A stretch of DNA of 64,000 bases from NCBI RefSeq assembly GCF_020085105.1, contig NC_058047.1, forward strand, positions 20,416,001-20,480,000, in the 5' to 3' direction. Each line of letters opens with the position of its first letter. The first letter of the stretch is position 1. Of the stretch, positions 1 to 12,521 are shown piece after piece. Both the position numbers and the translations under genes were made by a program. Under the pieces are notes generated by a model, which saw only the letters and a program-made list of their open reading frames with translations, did no database searches and was not told the origin of the DNA. The DNA comes from Siniperca chuatsi. Lineage: Eukaryota > Chordata > Actinopteri > Centrarchiformes > Sinipercidae.

Positions 1-250
1 GCAAAGATTTTAGCATCTGCTCTTCAAAAGTTCCTTTGGTTTAATAAAACCACATATCATCTGAGATGCATGAATTATCTATTAACATTTTAGGTACTAC
101 ATAAAGTTGAATACTTAAACCTTAAACTTCCTTCACAAAGCTAAATGCATTTGTCACATTGGTTTATTTTTCTGTGAGGGGTGTTTGTGCCTTATGAAGC
201 TACTTGTATCCCTTCTCCAGAAGCGTCAACCCCTGCCTCTGTCCCCACAG

Positions 251-3200
251 AACTATCCTCTGCACGGCAGCGAAGTCAATGGCTTCCACTCAGCCCCCAC
301 CACATACAACCACACACCCACCATCAACGGAGAAGGCATCATGGGTAAGGAACTATTAAAATGAACTTATGCAAGTATCTTGGTAGCGTCTGTCAGATTC
401 AACTCCCATGGTCATTTGAATTTTTTTATTTTTTTTCTCTCTCCCAAAAACAAATTAACGGGTCATCTGACTCACATTATTTATTTTGTCTCTGCAGCCA
501 ACCGAGGCACCACAGCTGGCAGTTCAGGAGATGAAATTGGGAAGGCTCTTGCCTCAGTGAGTTCTTTTCTGTTTTTGTTGTTGGTTTTTTAAATTAGTGC
601 TGGGCATTAAAACAATTGCAGTACTTTCCCCAAGAGTTTTATTTCCTCTGACAAAGTGAAAATCTGTGATGTTGGACGATTCCTGTGAAGAATGAACAAA
701 TAAGTGCAAATTCGACTAAGGACGGCGACGCTGACAAAAATGTTCCATCAATGGTTTAGCATTATTTTGGTTGTTAATGGTCTGATCCAAAACAGAAGAA
801 TGTCCATTGTAAAATATACTGAAGACACATCCCAATAAGGACAAAACAGTGAAATTTAAGGACCTAATAATTGTTGTATACTGAAATGTCATGCATTGTG
901 TTTTGTATATCTGTGGATTTTTTTAATAAAGACCAGGACCCTGAAAGTCATTCAGGCTGACATAAAACATTTCATTTGCCCAGCAAGGTTTAATTGTCCT
1001 TATAATTAAATAATTATTGATTGAATAAGAAATTATTAAGTAGGTCATATTTAATTTGCTACAACTCCTTGACTCTACAAGTTAAAGTTTTATGACATGT
1101 CATATGACTGATTCGAGATAAATATTGTGATACATATTGAATTATTATATAGAAAACATTGTATCGGATAGAATAATTTATTGTGGTGACTTGTTCTGCC
1201 ATATTGCCCAGCACTAGTTTTATCCACACTGTTTGACTAAATTGCACTGAAAATCAATGTTATGTATTCTTCAGGTATGCTATAATGTTGGGGTGTATTG
1301 ATCAATTCTTTCAGATTTACCCGTCGGACCACAACAGTAATAACTTCTCCTCAGCTCCATCTACTCCTGGATCTCCTCAGGCTATTGCAGGTACAGTTCA
1401 GTTCTCACATACAGATAATATGAGCGTCAAATTGTTACTACTTATGTACGAAAAGTAAAATATTTCCGTTTTTAATCTGTTATGTAAAGGAAATTAAAGG
1501 CAGTAAAGGGCATTATCTCCAATCACCCCATAATGTCTCACCTTAAAAACCAATATTAAGAAATCTGCATTTTCATAAACACATTATTTATTCTTCAAAA
1601 GACCTTATCTTGATTGAATTTGCATCAGTTAAGTACAACCTTGCTTTGATGTATTCATGTCAACCTAACAGCTGAGTAAATTTTGCCAATCAGAAGGTTG
1701 GTAAACTGAGTTCAGGTGGTTTTATCCTGTGCTTTATTCTCACTCATGCAAACACAAATTTGGATAATATTTCAATTTCAGCCACAGAATCAAATTTATT
1801 TAACTTGTTCAGTTTCATTGTAACCTTGTTTTTAGCACACAAAAATGAATCAGTTGAAATTGTTGGAGCAAAATTGATCCTCTGCATGTTTAATGTTCTT
1901 TAGCAGAGACACGTGTCTGCAGCTCCATCTGCTGTAAAGTTAAGAATTACCACTATACTCTAACCCAATATTTCTCTCTGCAGGAGCTCAGTCTCAGTGG
2001 CAAAGACCAACCACACCCAACTATGAAGGACAACCACACACACTGGTATGTTAAAACATTTCTCTACTACATCAAAGCTAATTTAAAGCAAGTGGTTGCC
2101 ATAATAAATTCTTCTAGCCTTTGTAAGCTTATTTGAGTTAAGTGCACAGTAAAGTATGAATGCACTGTTTAAAGCATTAAATAGTTTCTCAAAAACATTT
2201 TGTGTATTTATAAGTTCTTTCTATTATATTGCTATCTAAGTGCATGCCTCTTATATTCATATAGCAAAGTAAAATGGAGGACCGTTTGGAGGAGGCCATC
2301 CATGTACTGCGTAGCCATGCTGTGGGCCAGGGCCCTGGCTTAGAGGGTGCCCACTCCGACATGCACAGCCTACTGTCCGCAGTACACAACGGGGGCCTCG
2401 GTACCCTCTCTCCAGCTTTCCCCAATGCTAGCCTTGCCCTCAGCAACAGACATCCTGCTATGGTGAGTCACCTACTCTGCTCAAATTGTGTTTCATTTGT
2501 GTGTGTTTGAAAGAGGCATAGACTAATGATGATGTATGACAACAACATGATTGGATAATTTTATCCCATACATATATATCAACACTTCCGAAACCTCTCT
2601 GCAAGGAGTTTGTTTTCATGCTGTCATAGTGGAGAGTGAGACGTGTTAGAAGTACATGCTCATTCTGTGTCAGTATCGAGGTAAAAATAAACATACTGTG
2701 TGTTTGTAACATGGCTTACAAGAAGAGTACAATACACTTTAGGTGTTTAAGTGTGTATGGAATAACTTTAGGCTGACTTGGTACCTTGAATTTATATTAT
2801 ATTTATATGTTGCACAACAAACTGCCTTTTTGAATAAATTACTTTTCTGTTCTAATTAGCAAGAAACATTTTGGAAATAAATGTTAAAAATTGCATTCCA
2901 TTTTCAATGAGGAACAAAACATGTCAAACATAGTATCATGTGTGCCATCTGCTGGTCAAAAGTAAAATTGCAAGCAATTAGTAGTAGTAGTAAATAGTAT
3001 TTTGGGGCATCATGTTTAGTGAGTTAAATAACAATTCACATCATGGTTCTCCACCTTCACCAGCAGGGAGGGAAACATGAGGAGCCCACAGGCCTTCCTC
3101 CCAGCAGCACTCTTCTGCATGGCCATCACGCATCCGGACCCACACCGTCAATTGGCCAACCGGAAGGCTTTACCAGTAAGTCTGACTAAATTTCTTGTTG

Positions 3201-5241
3201 CTTACAGTAGAGCATGTCAATTGTTGTTCGGTGAAACTGCATAATGGCATGTCTTGTATTTTATGGAATCATTGTTTTATCTGGGTATTGATATCAAACA
3301 TTTGGTTTTGTGGCAATGCCTGTATACATATACAGTGATATGTATTTGAACATTCTTCAGTGATCTCTGCTTAACTTCATTAGCTTTCAACATTCATCAG
3401 TTGTATTACATCCCCTCCTCAGAGAGATTTCAGTGCTTCAGTTAACATAATCCTCACATCTATGTGTTTGTCCTTAGGTCTCCCTGGTGGTATGGCCCGC
3501 TCCACACACTCCTCCAGCAGCTCAGACATCAAAAGAGAAGACAGAGAGGACGATGAAAACTCATCTGTTGCAGACAAGTCTGATGATGAAAAGAAGGACT
3601 CCAAGGCAGCACGCAGTCGAACAAGGTAATGTGGTCCTTACTCTGTTTTCTTGTCTTTGTACCCTGCACTTGAATTTAACAGCACGAAAAAACTGTTTTA
3701 GAAAGTTTTTGCTTAAAACACAAATCCAATCCAAGATTTTCTTGACACAATTGCCAAGTATGAGAATATTAAGGAACTCATTTCATAATGGAAATATCTG
3801 CTGCAAGGTTCCATATGTCAGCTGTTAAATGAGTTGCTTTTAAAAGACAATGTATATCATCTTAGTCATCTCCTCTGTGCTGTGTGTCCCACTGATTGCC
3901 CAGACTATGTTAGGTATTTAACAATGTCGAAATCCCCCTTCCCTTCATTTCACGTTTTCAGAAAGGAGGCGTTGACCCTCCAGATGCTCTCTAGCCTTTC
4001 AGACCAGAAAGATGAGTAAGTTTCTCCAATAGAGGATCGATTTCTTGTGCTTTGTGGGCTCACCCAAAGCACATGTTCATGGAGCTGGTGTCTAAAATCT
4101 GGCTTTTGATTGGCACAATCATTGTAGTAAAATTTTATGACTATCTGAAATTTATTATCCATCACTGACTTTCAGTATTTCTGTGCTGCAAAGAAGATTT
4201 GAGAATTGGATTTGAAATGGAAATGTATTAGGCAAAACATTTACTCCTAACAAGACAGTACAATTGGAAACCATACAACACAGCAAATCACAAAGGTTTT
4301 TTTGATGACCAAAAAGGTGCAGGCCGAAGCTACAGCTCAATATGCCTTTGCTTCTTAAAGAATATCACAACTTCTCGTTAAAACATTAAACACAACAGCA
4401 AACAATGCACACGGAGCGTAGTATAATATTAAAAGTGAACATATGCAACTTTTGTGGGATAAACATTTTGATCAAATGATCATCTGAAGTGGGAGATCCT
4501 GCATCTAGTTTTTTCTGTATTCACTTTTATATAGTGTCCATTTAATTTCTCACACGTCTTATTTTTAGTGCATCCATTCAGTATAAAGCTCAACTGTGGG
4601 TGTACAGTCCCTGCCATTGATGCTAAACTTAAAGCAGCTAAATGCTAGTCATGAGGTAGCATGAACACTAAAGTGTTTGATGGTATGTTTTGAAATTTCC
4701 TCCTGCCTGTGGCTTCAACATTTCATCTCCGTTTGTAACTAGTCAAGAGGAAGATGACGAGGACCTTCCCCCTGAGGTGAAGATAGAGCGTGAGAAGGAA
4801 CGGCGAGTGGCTAACAATGCCCGTGAACGTCTCAGAGTACGGGACATCAATGAGGCATTTAAGGAGCTTGGGAGGATGTGCCAGCTGCACCTCAGCCATG
4901 ACAAACCTCAGACCAAACTTCTCATCCTGCACCAAGCCGTCAATGTCATCCTCAATTTAGAACAACAAGTCAGAGGTCAGTCTGCAAGCAAGCACGTCAT
5001 GGATGTGAAGCAGTTATGTTTACCTCTGTTAAATACACAGTTTGTTTTTATTTTATACTGAGAGAGCCTGTTTCTGTTCTCCCTTTCTCTGTCAGAGCGT
5101 AACCTTAACCCCAAGGCAGCATGTTTAAAACGCCGCGAGGAGGAGAAAGTGTCTGGGGTGGTGGGTGAAGCACCCATGCAGCTCTCAGGAGGCCATCCTA
5201 GTATGGGAGGAGATGGCCACAACCCAGTTGGCCACATGTAA
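251..5241 (+). CDS. tcf3: Transcription factor 3 (E2A, E-protein), 3' part
   Basis: Class I bHLH transcription factor that binds E-box DNA as a homodimer or with tissue-specific bHLH partners in the nucleus. Exons read: 251-344, 498-556, 1315-1390, 1984-2045, 2265-2462, 3067-3175, 3478-3625, (optional 3962-4015), 4743-4975, 5096-5241. Phases join without error and give 374 residues to the stop at 5239-5241. Visible parts are the stretch with [20 protein letters not shown], the AD2-type region with [17 protein letters not shown], a Ser/Asp/Glu-rich linker ([15 protein letters not shown]), the bHLH, and the E-protein C-terminus [17 protein letters not shown]. The tail VVGEAPMQL...HNPVGHM fits TCF3 (VVGDPQM...NPAGHM) better than TCF4 or TCF12. 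The next genes, uqcr11 and mbd3, are also the neighbours of human TCF3. The N-terminal AD1 exons lie left of the window. I cannot tell tcf3a from tcf3b. Confidence 0.93.
3962..4015 (+). CDS. tcf3: Candidate 54-nt in-frame cassette exon of tcf3
   Basis: A pyrimidine-rich acceptor (ending CACGTTTTCAG) and a consensus donor (GTAAGT from 4016) frame 54 nt. It is phase-compatible with both neighbours: the exon ending at 3625 leaves two bases, and the exon starting at 4743 supplies one. Inclusion would replace one Ser by [19 protein letters not shown] just before the acidic stretch and basic region of the bHLH. I do not recognise this peptide from mammalian TCF3. It could be a real alternative exon or a chance pair of splice sites. 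Confidence 0.5.
4743..4975 (+). CDS. tcf3: tcf3 bHLH exon, E12-type
   Basis: This 233-nt exon encodes the acidic lead-in [13 protein letters not shown], the basic region [16 protein letters not shown], helix 1 [16 protein letters not shown], the loop SHDKPQTK and helix 2 [19 protein letters not shown]. The residues are those of the E12 alternative of mammalian TCF3 ([24 protein letters not shown], [12 protein letters not shown]), not the E47 alternative (MANNARERVRVRD, RELGRMCQMHL). The acceptor is at 4741-4742 and the donor GTCAGT starts at 4976. The first base (T4743) completes a Ser codon when joined to the exon ending at 3625, reproducing the TCF3 junction ART-S. Confidence 0.93.
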
Positions 5242-5323
5242 CACCGGGTAGGCCTTGAATATTGGCTACTGAAGTAGTTATTTAGGATGTAACCCTGAGT
5301 ATGGTATTTGAAACAGTTACATT

Positions 5324-5541
5324 AAAGTTATAATCCTTAAGATTTCAGTCCTGGTTGATTTGGCAACACCCATGGCTACTGGTGTTAACAGCAAGTGCAG
5401 ACTCCGCCACAAACGATGAAACCTACTATATAAAAACAAAAATAGAAAATGTAAATACATTGAAGGGCTATTGCTGGAAAAAATACCGGCCATATATGCT
5501 ATGGGTTTGATTTCATGAAAATCTTAAGGATTATAATTTAC
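5324..5541. mobile_element. Foldback (MITE-like) element in the tcf3 3' region
   Basis: About 218 bp bounded by inverted repeats. The left arm TTATAATCCTTAAGATTT (from about 5328) is the near-exact reverse complement of the right arm AAATCTTAAGGATTATAA ending near 5537. There is no coding capacity. It resembles short nonautonomous DNA transposons common in percomorph genomes; the family name is not determined. Confidence 0.75.
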
Positions 5542-8500
5542 AATAAGGAATGCCCTAGTTTGTAGGAGTCAGTGGGTTCAGTAATATCCTTTTTTTTGTT
5601 GATGTCTTTGTTATATAGGAATACCATATAATGTTTGTGGTCCTTCCTTTTTACAGATCTGGTGGTGTGTCCTTGGCTGTCAAAGGATGTGGCCTTAACA
5701 GATTTCTTCCACCCATTATTCTCAGTGTGTGTGTGTATATGTGGACATGTCTGTGTATTGTCCGTTCAAGTTTCAAGATGCACATTCACACAGTCGTACA
5801 CACATGCATACTGCCAAAACTGACACAGCCTGTTTGTCGCACTCCCAACCATGACTACAAGCTCAAATGTGAAGAACTTTTTTTAGTTTTGCTTTGTTTT
5901 ATACATGTAAGATTTTTTTTTCTCTTCTTGGTTTCCATAAGATAATGGAACACCGGAGTACTTTTTGTCCTGCCACAAATTGGGACTTCACACACTGCCG
6001 AGAGGTGCTCTTGTGAAAGAAAGGAGACCTAAACAAACACAAATTAAATCAAGGATTTGTGCCTAATTGTTACATGTTTTCTATTTGACATTTAAGCAAA
6101 TTGCTTTACATGTGAGGAACATTTATTGTGAGGGATTGCTTATGTGTATGAGCAATTATTTTTATTGTATGTCATTCCCAGCGTGATGGTACAGTCTTAC
6201 ATATGTTATGTAACCAAGCCCATAGTTGAAGTTGAATTGTCTAAATTCAGTGACCTTTCCTTGATCTTATCAGCAAATGTTTGGGGAAGGCGATGGAACG
6301 GTCACAAGGGAGAGGTCAAAGTTTTGACAGTCCAAAAGCAGCTTATGAAAGACGGGAACTCTGACCTACAGGTAGTCTCTGACTGAAGCCCGGTCTCATC
6401 CCACAAGGCATCTGGAGACTTGGAATACAAGACTCCTTCCTTGAAGGTTATGAATTATCCAAGTGGTAAAAAAAAAAAAAAAAAACTGCTCTTGCTATTT
6501 GTTGACTACGAATTTGAGAGTTACTCCAGTAATCCCTTGTCATAGGTTCAGGTTTTTGTACTGCTTTACAAACTAAAGCATACATAGACGAGACAAAGCA
6601 CAGTTGTAGGCTAGGCTAGAAGTTAAGTGTCGACCTGTTGTGCATTTCAGTCCCTGAAAGTCTTGTATAAAAGCCATTTGAGACACTTGCTAAGTGATCA
6701 GCACCACTTAGTGCTCTTACTCACTTGAAATGGTTTACTGAGAATGCCAGCAGACTTAACAGCTCAAGTTTTTTTCCCCTTAATTGATGTTCTGTAAAAG
6801 ACAAACAAATCTGGGTTCCTTTGATGGAGGGATCTCATCAGTCCGCAGTTGTTTGAAGCAGACAAGCCTTTGTGTAACGGAGGCTTTCTTTTCCTAAATG
6901 AGCATTCCCACTGAATTACAGCCCCTCACCTTCCTCCTGAGTAAGTTTGTTATCACGTTTCTTACTGAGAGAAGTGTGATGTGTAAATTCACTTCATACA
7001 TTACTCTGATATTTTTCATTTTTCAAAATTAAATATATATAAAAATATATATTTTTTGTTAGTCTATACATTGTAGATTTTTTACATAAATGGCAATATT
7101 AGTTTGAAGTTTAGAGTGTATTGTAGATGAGCTGAGTAAGGGGATATTTGACATTTAAATGAAATTGTTCAAAAATTAATTCAAATTTGAACCAGGATGG
7201 CAGAGGGCAAGGGTCAACAGATGATAAATGAAAAGCATTTGGTGTATCCTTTATTCCAGTTTTAGTTGTAAGGCATCATCATCAGCTACCCAGATGAATT
7301 TTTTTCTTTCCATTTGGGGGTATGTGGACAGCGTTTGTGCCACAGTCCTGTTGAAGTGTTCTTACTTTAGCAGTGAGGCACTGAGGAAAAATGTGGGAAG
7401 GGATTTTTGTCTCTAACGGTAATTATGCAACTGGTTTTTGAATGTAGCTACCATACAAATGTGGATCACCTTCATTTTCAAAGTCGTGTTCCTGTTTTTT
7501 TTTTTTTTCAGTACAGTATAGTAGTTTTCATTTCACCTTTTTCTAATGTCTGCTCTCAACCAAGTGGCTCTCAGTGTGCAGCTCACTTTTTTAGTAACCT
7601 GCACATTTATTTTGGAGGCAGACGTCTGTATTTGGGTGTAAGGTAATGGATAATATGGAGAACAAAACAGTGTTATTGTGACGTTATTCCCATGTCATGT
7701 CATGTTGTGAATGGTTTTTACCAACATGTAATCACGAATGGGAGGTAGAGCATTTTGTGTGTTTAATTTCTACAAAAAGAGATGAAGAAAAAGACCTATA
7801 CAAATCAATAGTGTGGCCTTTTCATTCTCAAGACTTAAGATGACATGATGGGAGAGTGATACCTTATCAGTGCCTGAACTTGTATTTTCATTTAAGACAG
7901 TTTTATTTTGTGAACCATATCATTTCATTTATCATGGAGATTAAAGAGGTACTTGTTCATTCCCCCACCCTCCCTTCTCCTAATGCTTTTTTCAATTTTC
8001 AGGAAGAAGTTTAAATGGTATAAAGAGATTTTCTTTCAGTGTATCTAGTTAAATAAATAAATGTTACGTAGATCTTCTTTAGTTTTTACTCCTTTTTTCT
8101 AATTATTCAACTGGATTATATTGTCCAAACTGCTGTTTTAGTTAAGGTCATGGGTCCAGGTCATGAGTTTTCTTTCTATCTGCCCTATATTTCTAAATCA
8201 CTTGACATTACGGGGTTCAAGAGATGCTGCTTTTGGCTCGGATTGTCTGCTTTTGATGCACATTAACATGTTTCAGTGTATGTGTTCAATTTCAATGTAG
8301 GGAGTGAGTTTTATTTTTCGTAGTAGCTGGATCCTCTAATGACTTGGAGCATTTTAAATTTCTGTATATCAGAGTGCAAGCCCTTTGCTGCAGTGACTTT
8401 CAGTATATTTAGTCTCCAGTGACCATTTTCACCTCAGACCTTTTACTCTTCCAGCTCTTTGATGGCATTGACAGTGACTTTTTGTGAGAAGTTCTGATCA

Positions 8501-8821
8501 CTTCTTTCAAAGAGTTGTATTTGAAGTTTTGCTTTTTATTATTACAAGATCAATAAGTGTACTGAATATTGCTGATTTGTTCCAAGGGAAAATCTGACTT
8601 GATGTCATTTAGTATTCTGTGAACATCCCAAAAGCCTACAAGCTACATACTCACATTATTTGTTTGGGGGAACCTTATTTCTCGACATGGACACCGTTTG
8701 AAATCCGCAGAAAAGCAACCTGACCACTGCAGGAGCACATAATGTTAACAGAAAATTACAATATTATGATGGAAAATGTTCAGTTGACGGACTTGAACTT
8801 GTTTTGGTATAAGAAAGCAGT

Positions 8822-8988
8822 AATAAAACGCTTGCTTTCAACAATTTTGTCATATCTTTGTTGAACTAAAAAGGGGGGAGACTATTGAGTGTTTAATGCA
8901 TTCACAGGTCCAGAGCCTGACATTGTGGAGTGAGGACACTGTTGACTCCTGCAGGGTCCTCAGAGTGCCTCACTCCAACTCTCTCTCT

Positions 8989-9044
<56 letters not shown>

Positions 9045-9185
9045 AATTAGTTGAGAACTGTCCTGTATATAACAGTAATGTAGCAATAAATGTGCCATTT
9101 TTAATAACAGATTATACCTTTTCCAATGTCTGGCTTTTGAATATTGTATACATAAAAGGAAAATAAAGGAAAACATTGTAATAAA
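8822..9185 (+). terminator. tcf3: Candidate tcf3 polyadenylation signals
   Basis: AATAAA hexamers at 8822-8827, 9162-9167 and 9180-9185 are the last ones before the uqcr11 promoter region. The 9162/9180 pair is followed by a T/G-rich stretch (GGGTTTATTGTAGTTCG), as expected for a downstream element. The choice between them is inference. Confidence 0.4.
8995..9041. repeat. (TA)n microsatellite
   Basis: An uninterrupted TA dinucleotide tract of about 23 units in the tcf3 3' UTR or downstream region. Confidence 0.95.
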
Positions 9186-9597
9186 GGGTTTATTGTAGTT
9201 CGGAAAATGAATTTGTTCATATTTTCCATTGCTAGTAGCCGGTTAGGGAACAAATGCGTTTATGACAGTTTTATGATTATGCAACTAAGGCACCATATTA
9301 AATTCAAGACATGATACCACTTAATACTATTGATTTTATAAAGTCTATACTCTGAGGACTGGAGTATTAGTTATAGCTGGATGGTTGCCCGAAGACAGAG
9401 CACACAGTTTCGTTAAAACAAAACTCTGTTGTAAATGGAGGCATTAGAAATGGTGGCCTGAAACGACCCTGAGCTGTTGCACGCAGCCCGTTGGCTATTT
9501 TTAACAGGCATGAGAGGAGGCAGCCCAGGGTCCTTTAACAGCCATCAGCGAGAAAACATTGCATGGAGTAAAGAACTACAACTGAGAGAAGGTCAGG
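9186..9597 (+). promoter_or_regulatory. uqcr11: tcf3-uqcr11 intergenic region and probable uqcr11 promoter/5' UTR
   Basis: This gap of about 400 bp separates the last tcf3 polyadenylation hexamer from the uqcr11 start codon and must hold the uqcr11 promoter. The stretch 9440-9590 is richer in G+C than its surroundings. No TATA box is evident at a convincing distance. Confidence 0.45.
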
Positions 9598-10992
9598 ATG
9601 GTCCAGAAAATACTCAATAAATTCGTCGGTAGCAAGTATATTGCTGTTCTAAAGGCATGGTAAGTTAAATCAATAACAGAGGTGGAGTACGGTACTGGAA
9701 AGTATTTTTGTGTGCTTTTGTCATGTTCAAAATGATGCTGTCAACGCCTCTGTGTCCTTCTCTGTGACCGTTGGGCTTTACCAACTTTAGCTTAGCCTGC
9801 TGGTTTATGTCCTACTGTCCTACTGCTAGCTGGGCTAGTTAGCACACTCTTGCCACCTAGATAACTGAACAGCCAGGTTAATGAAGGAGGTAAGTGACAG
9901 TGGTTACATTTAAACTGTAAAGACTTGTATTTGTGTGTATTATGTTATCTTAAATGTGTCAGAGATTGCTTGTTAACCATATTAAAATTATTTTATAATT
10001 TCGGGACTTACAGGTGTACGTCTCATAGTTTAGTTAGGAAATATTTGACCAGTTTATTAGTCTTATAAACCTCATAATTATGAAAATACGTGCGTTAATG
10101 CATGATGTTTTTATGTATTTATTTTGTATTTATGTATATGATGGTTTGCATTACAGTGACCACTGCTTAGAGTTGAAGTCAATTGTATTTAACAACTGTT
10201 TGTTTTTGTATAAACATAATGAGTACACAGCCCTGTAATTGACCTTGCAAAGTGCACACAGAGAAAGAAAGACAGACTTATATTTTATAAAGATTATTAT
10301 TATTATTATTTGTAATCCATGAATCTGTTGAATAGCTAGTAAATTAAATGAGTACTATCTAATCAATTATCAAAACCTTTTTTTCTGTAAGTTGACTAAT
10401 TAAGTAATTAATTGACCCTTTGTTTAATCAGCAATTCACTTTTGCCCATGAGCAACAACTTAAACTGGTGGTCAGGCTAATTCATTAGATTTTGTTAGTA
10501 ATCAGTAATCACAAACAAAATGAACTATGAAAATTGCAACAGCTGTATACGTCGAAAACATCTGTTTTTTAAGTTCAAACTGCTGCAGCTGAAAGATCTT
10601 CAGAAGATGGTAGTTTGGTAGGTAGTTTTTTAAAAATAAGGACAAGTGAGTCACAACCACCATTACTGTGTCAGTTTGTGCATAGACTTCAGGAAGCGTG
10701 CATGCTGAAACTTAAAAATGTCATCCTGACCAAAGTATCTCTTGTAAGATCGTCATGCGACCTCAATTAAGGAGTATAATTATCCAAGTTGCTCTTGATA
10801 TTTGTATTGCATTTAATAGTGTGGTTAAATGCCTGTGTCATTTACAAATCCCATTGGTTTCTTCCATCTAGGGTACCAAATATGGTTGCCTGGGGAACAG
10901 TTGGTGGCGTGGCGCTCATTCACTTCACAGACTGGCGATTAGTTCTAGACTATGTGCCATACATTAAAGGGAAGTTCAGCAAGGACGAGTAA
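9598..10992 (+). CDS. uqcr11: Ubiquinol-cytochrome c reductase subunit 11 (complex III, 6.4 kDa)
   Basis: Small single-pass subunit of mitochondrial complex III in the inner membrane; it is not catalytic and supports assembly or stability. Two coding exons, 9598-9659 and 10872-10992, join through a split Trp codon to give 60 residues (human about 56). The protein starts MVQKILNKFVGSKYIAVLKA. It then has one hydrophobic segment around MVAWGTVGGVALIHF (residues about 25-39) and ends with the family motif DWRLVLDYVPYIKGKF plus SKDE. Human UQCR11 has DWRLILDWVPYINGKF at the same place. The start is the only ATG in frame with this exon, 12 nt after AGAGAAGGTC. Its position between tcf3 and mbd3 matches human 19p13.3. 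Confidence 0.93.
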
Positions 10993-11841
10993 AGTCCCAC
11001 ACAACTAAATTGTGAGTGTATTGTTATTATAACCAACACGTGTGCAACCGAGCTTTCATTCACACACTGTTTGCAATGTTCAGTTGGATTGTACATTAGC
11101 TTAAGCCCCACCCATGTACTCATGATAAGATGCAGACAGGTGTAGGCCATGCCAGGTGTTGGAACATCTGCAGTGCTCACTAACCAAAGCTTACTGTAGG
11201 CTGTAGGAATAATGGCCGCAGAGATCAAGCTGCTCTTGTAAGGGTGTTAGACGACAACTGTGCAGGCATGAAGGCTTTATGCTTCTGTCTAATCTAATGC
11301 TTTGCAAAGGGGTCAGACTAGCTTTAAAATAGAAACTGGGTCAGTTTATGACAAGATAGAGGGTTAGAAAAAAAATATACATTCAGCAGAACCGGCCCAA
11401 CAGATTTCAGTTGTATCAATTTAAATGATTCAAATGTACGTGTATAGTGGTTAGAACTTGACTGTTTTGAAAAGATCAGTTTAGATGTTTTTGATTCTGT
11501 TCATAATGAGCAATATTTTTGCTACTGACCATTTGTGCTTTCCTACAATGATCAAGTATAATATCAGTATTATAATATTATTATTGCTACCTAAATCCCG
11601 GACCGTATCCGTGATACCCATTCTGATGTCACACTACAGACATTATATTGACATTTCCAAGCCCTATTAAAGTTTTTACACACACACCATTCCAAACACT
11701 CCCATCATCATCCCCTGAACCCCTACGTGGATGTGGTCTTGTCTGAAATCCAAACTCAGAGACAGGAAGGATGTGCTTTTCACACATTAAAACAGATGTG
11801 TGTACATTTTGCTAATGAATGGGCTGTGTGTCTGTCTACAG

Positions 11842-12251
11842 GACCAGAGCTTGGCAATGGGCACATGGGTGATGCCCTGGCTCAACAATCAGTCCGCATG
11901 GGGGGCTTGTTAGGAGTTTGGACAACAGGATGCACTCTGTATAAATGCTGTTCTTGATCCAGTATTATGTAATGTGAATAAATCTTTCATTTACCCCAGT
12001 GCGTCCAGTCATTCTGCAGAATTTCAGCTAATAAAATGTTGTGTTTAAACTGCTTGGTGAGAGGGGTTTGAAATCTATTTTGTGTTCAGTGCTTCATATG
12101 CAAGTCCAGTATGTTTGCAATGATTTTTTTCAAGAACTGCATATACTTAAAGTTTCTTTTGCATGGGGCAGTTGTGAAAGCGTGGCTTTGTAGACCTGAT
12201 ATTTGCCAACTGGTCATGACTTTTTGTACTGTAAAAGTAGTGTGAAATAAA
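11842..12251 (+). other. uqcr11: uqcr11 3'-UTR exon with polyadenylation signals
   Basis: The stop at 10990-10992 is followed 19 nt later by a strong donor (GTGAGT from 11012). The acceptor TCTGTCTACAG ends at 11841. The exon from 11842 contains AATAAA at about 11978-11983 and again at 12246-12251. The stop lies too close to the junction to expect nonsense-mediated decay. The exon extents are inferred from splice and poly-A signals only. Confidence 0.55.
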
Positions 12252-12521
12252 CGTTTTTATTGAAGAGAATGCTTATGTAAAGTCTGTGAAAATATAATCC
12301 CTAATGCATGCTGAATTATACATATTCACCGAGGTTTTATGGGCCTAGTTGCCCTCTGAGAATACGCCGGGTTATATTTTACTCATTTTATCAGCCAGAC
12401 TGCGAAATTTGCGTGGATAATGTCTTTCATTTCTCCCATCGAAGGGGGAGGGGACTGAAAGAGGAGAGGGGAGAAGGGATTTAACATAGCGAGAGGGAGA
12501 AAACGAGATAGTGTCTTCAAG

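Larger units (their letters stand above)
5242..9185 (+). other. tcf3: tcf3 3' UTR and downstream region, with possible 3'-UTR intron
   Basis: No further coding exon is seen after the stop at 5239-5241. A weak donor (GTAGGC from 5248) and a good acceptor (CTTTTTACAG ending 5656) suggest that the 3' UTR may be split, with the final exon starting near 5657. The sequence to about 9.2 kb is AT-rich, with a short poly-A run at 6470-6484 and a T-run at 7496-7509. Polyadenylation hexamers occur at 8822-8827, 9162-9167 and 9180-9185. The true 3' end is not fixed by sequence alone. Confidence 0.5.

Noticed and set aside
10310..10480. Possible MITE related to those at 31.4 and 47.5 kb
   Set aside because: AT-rich with a few matching words (CTAATTAAGTAATTAATTGA), but no clear ends or sustained alignment by eye.
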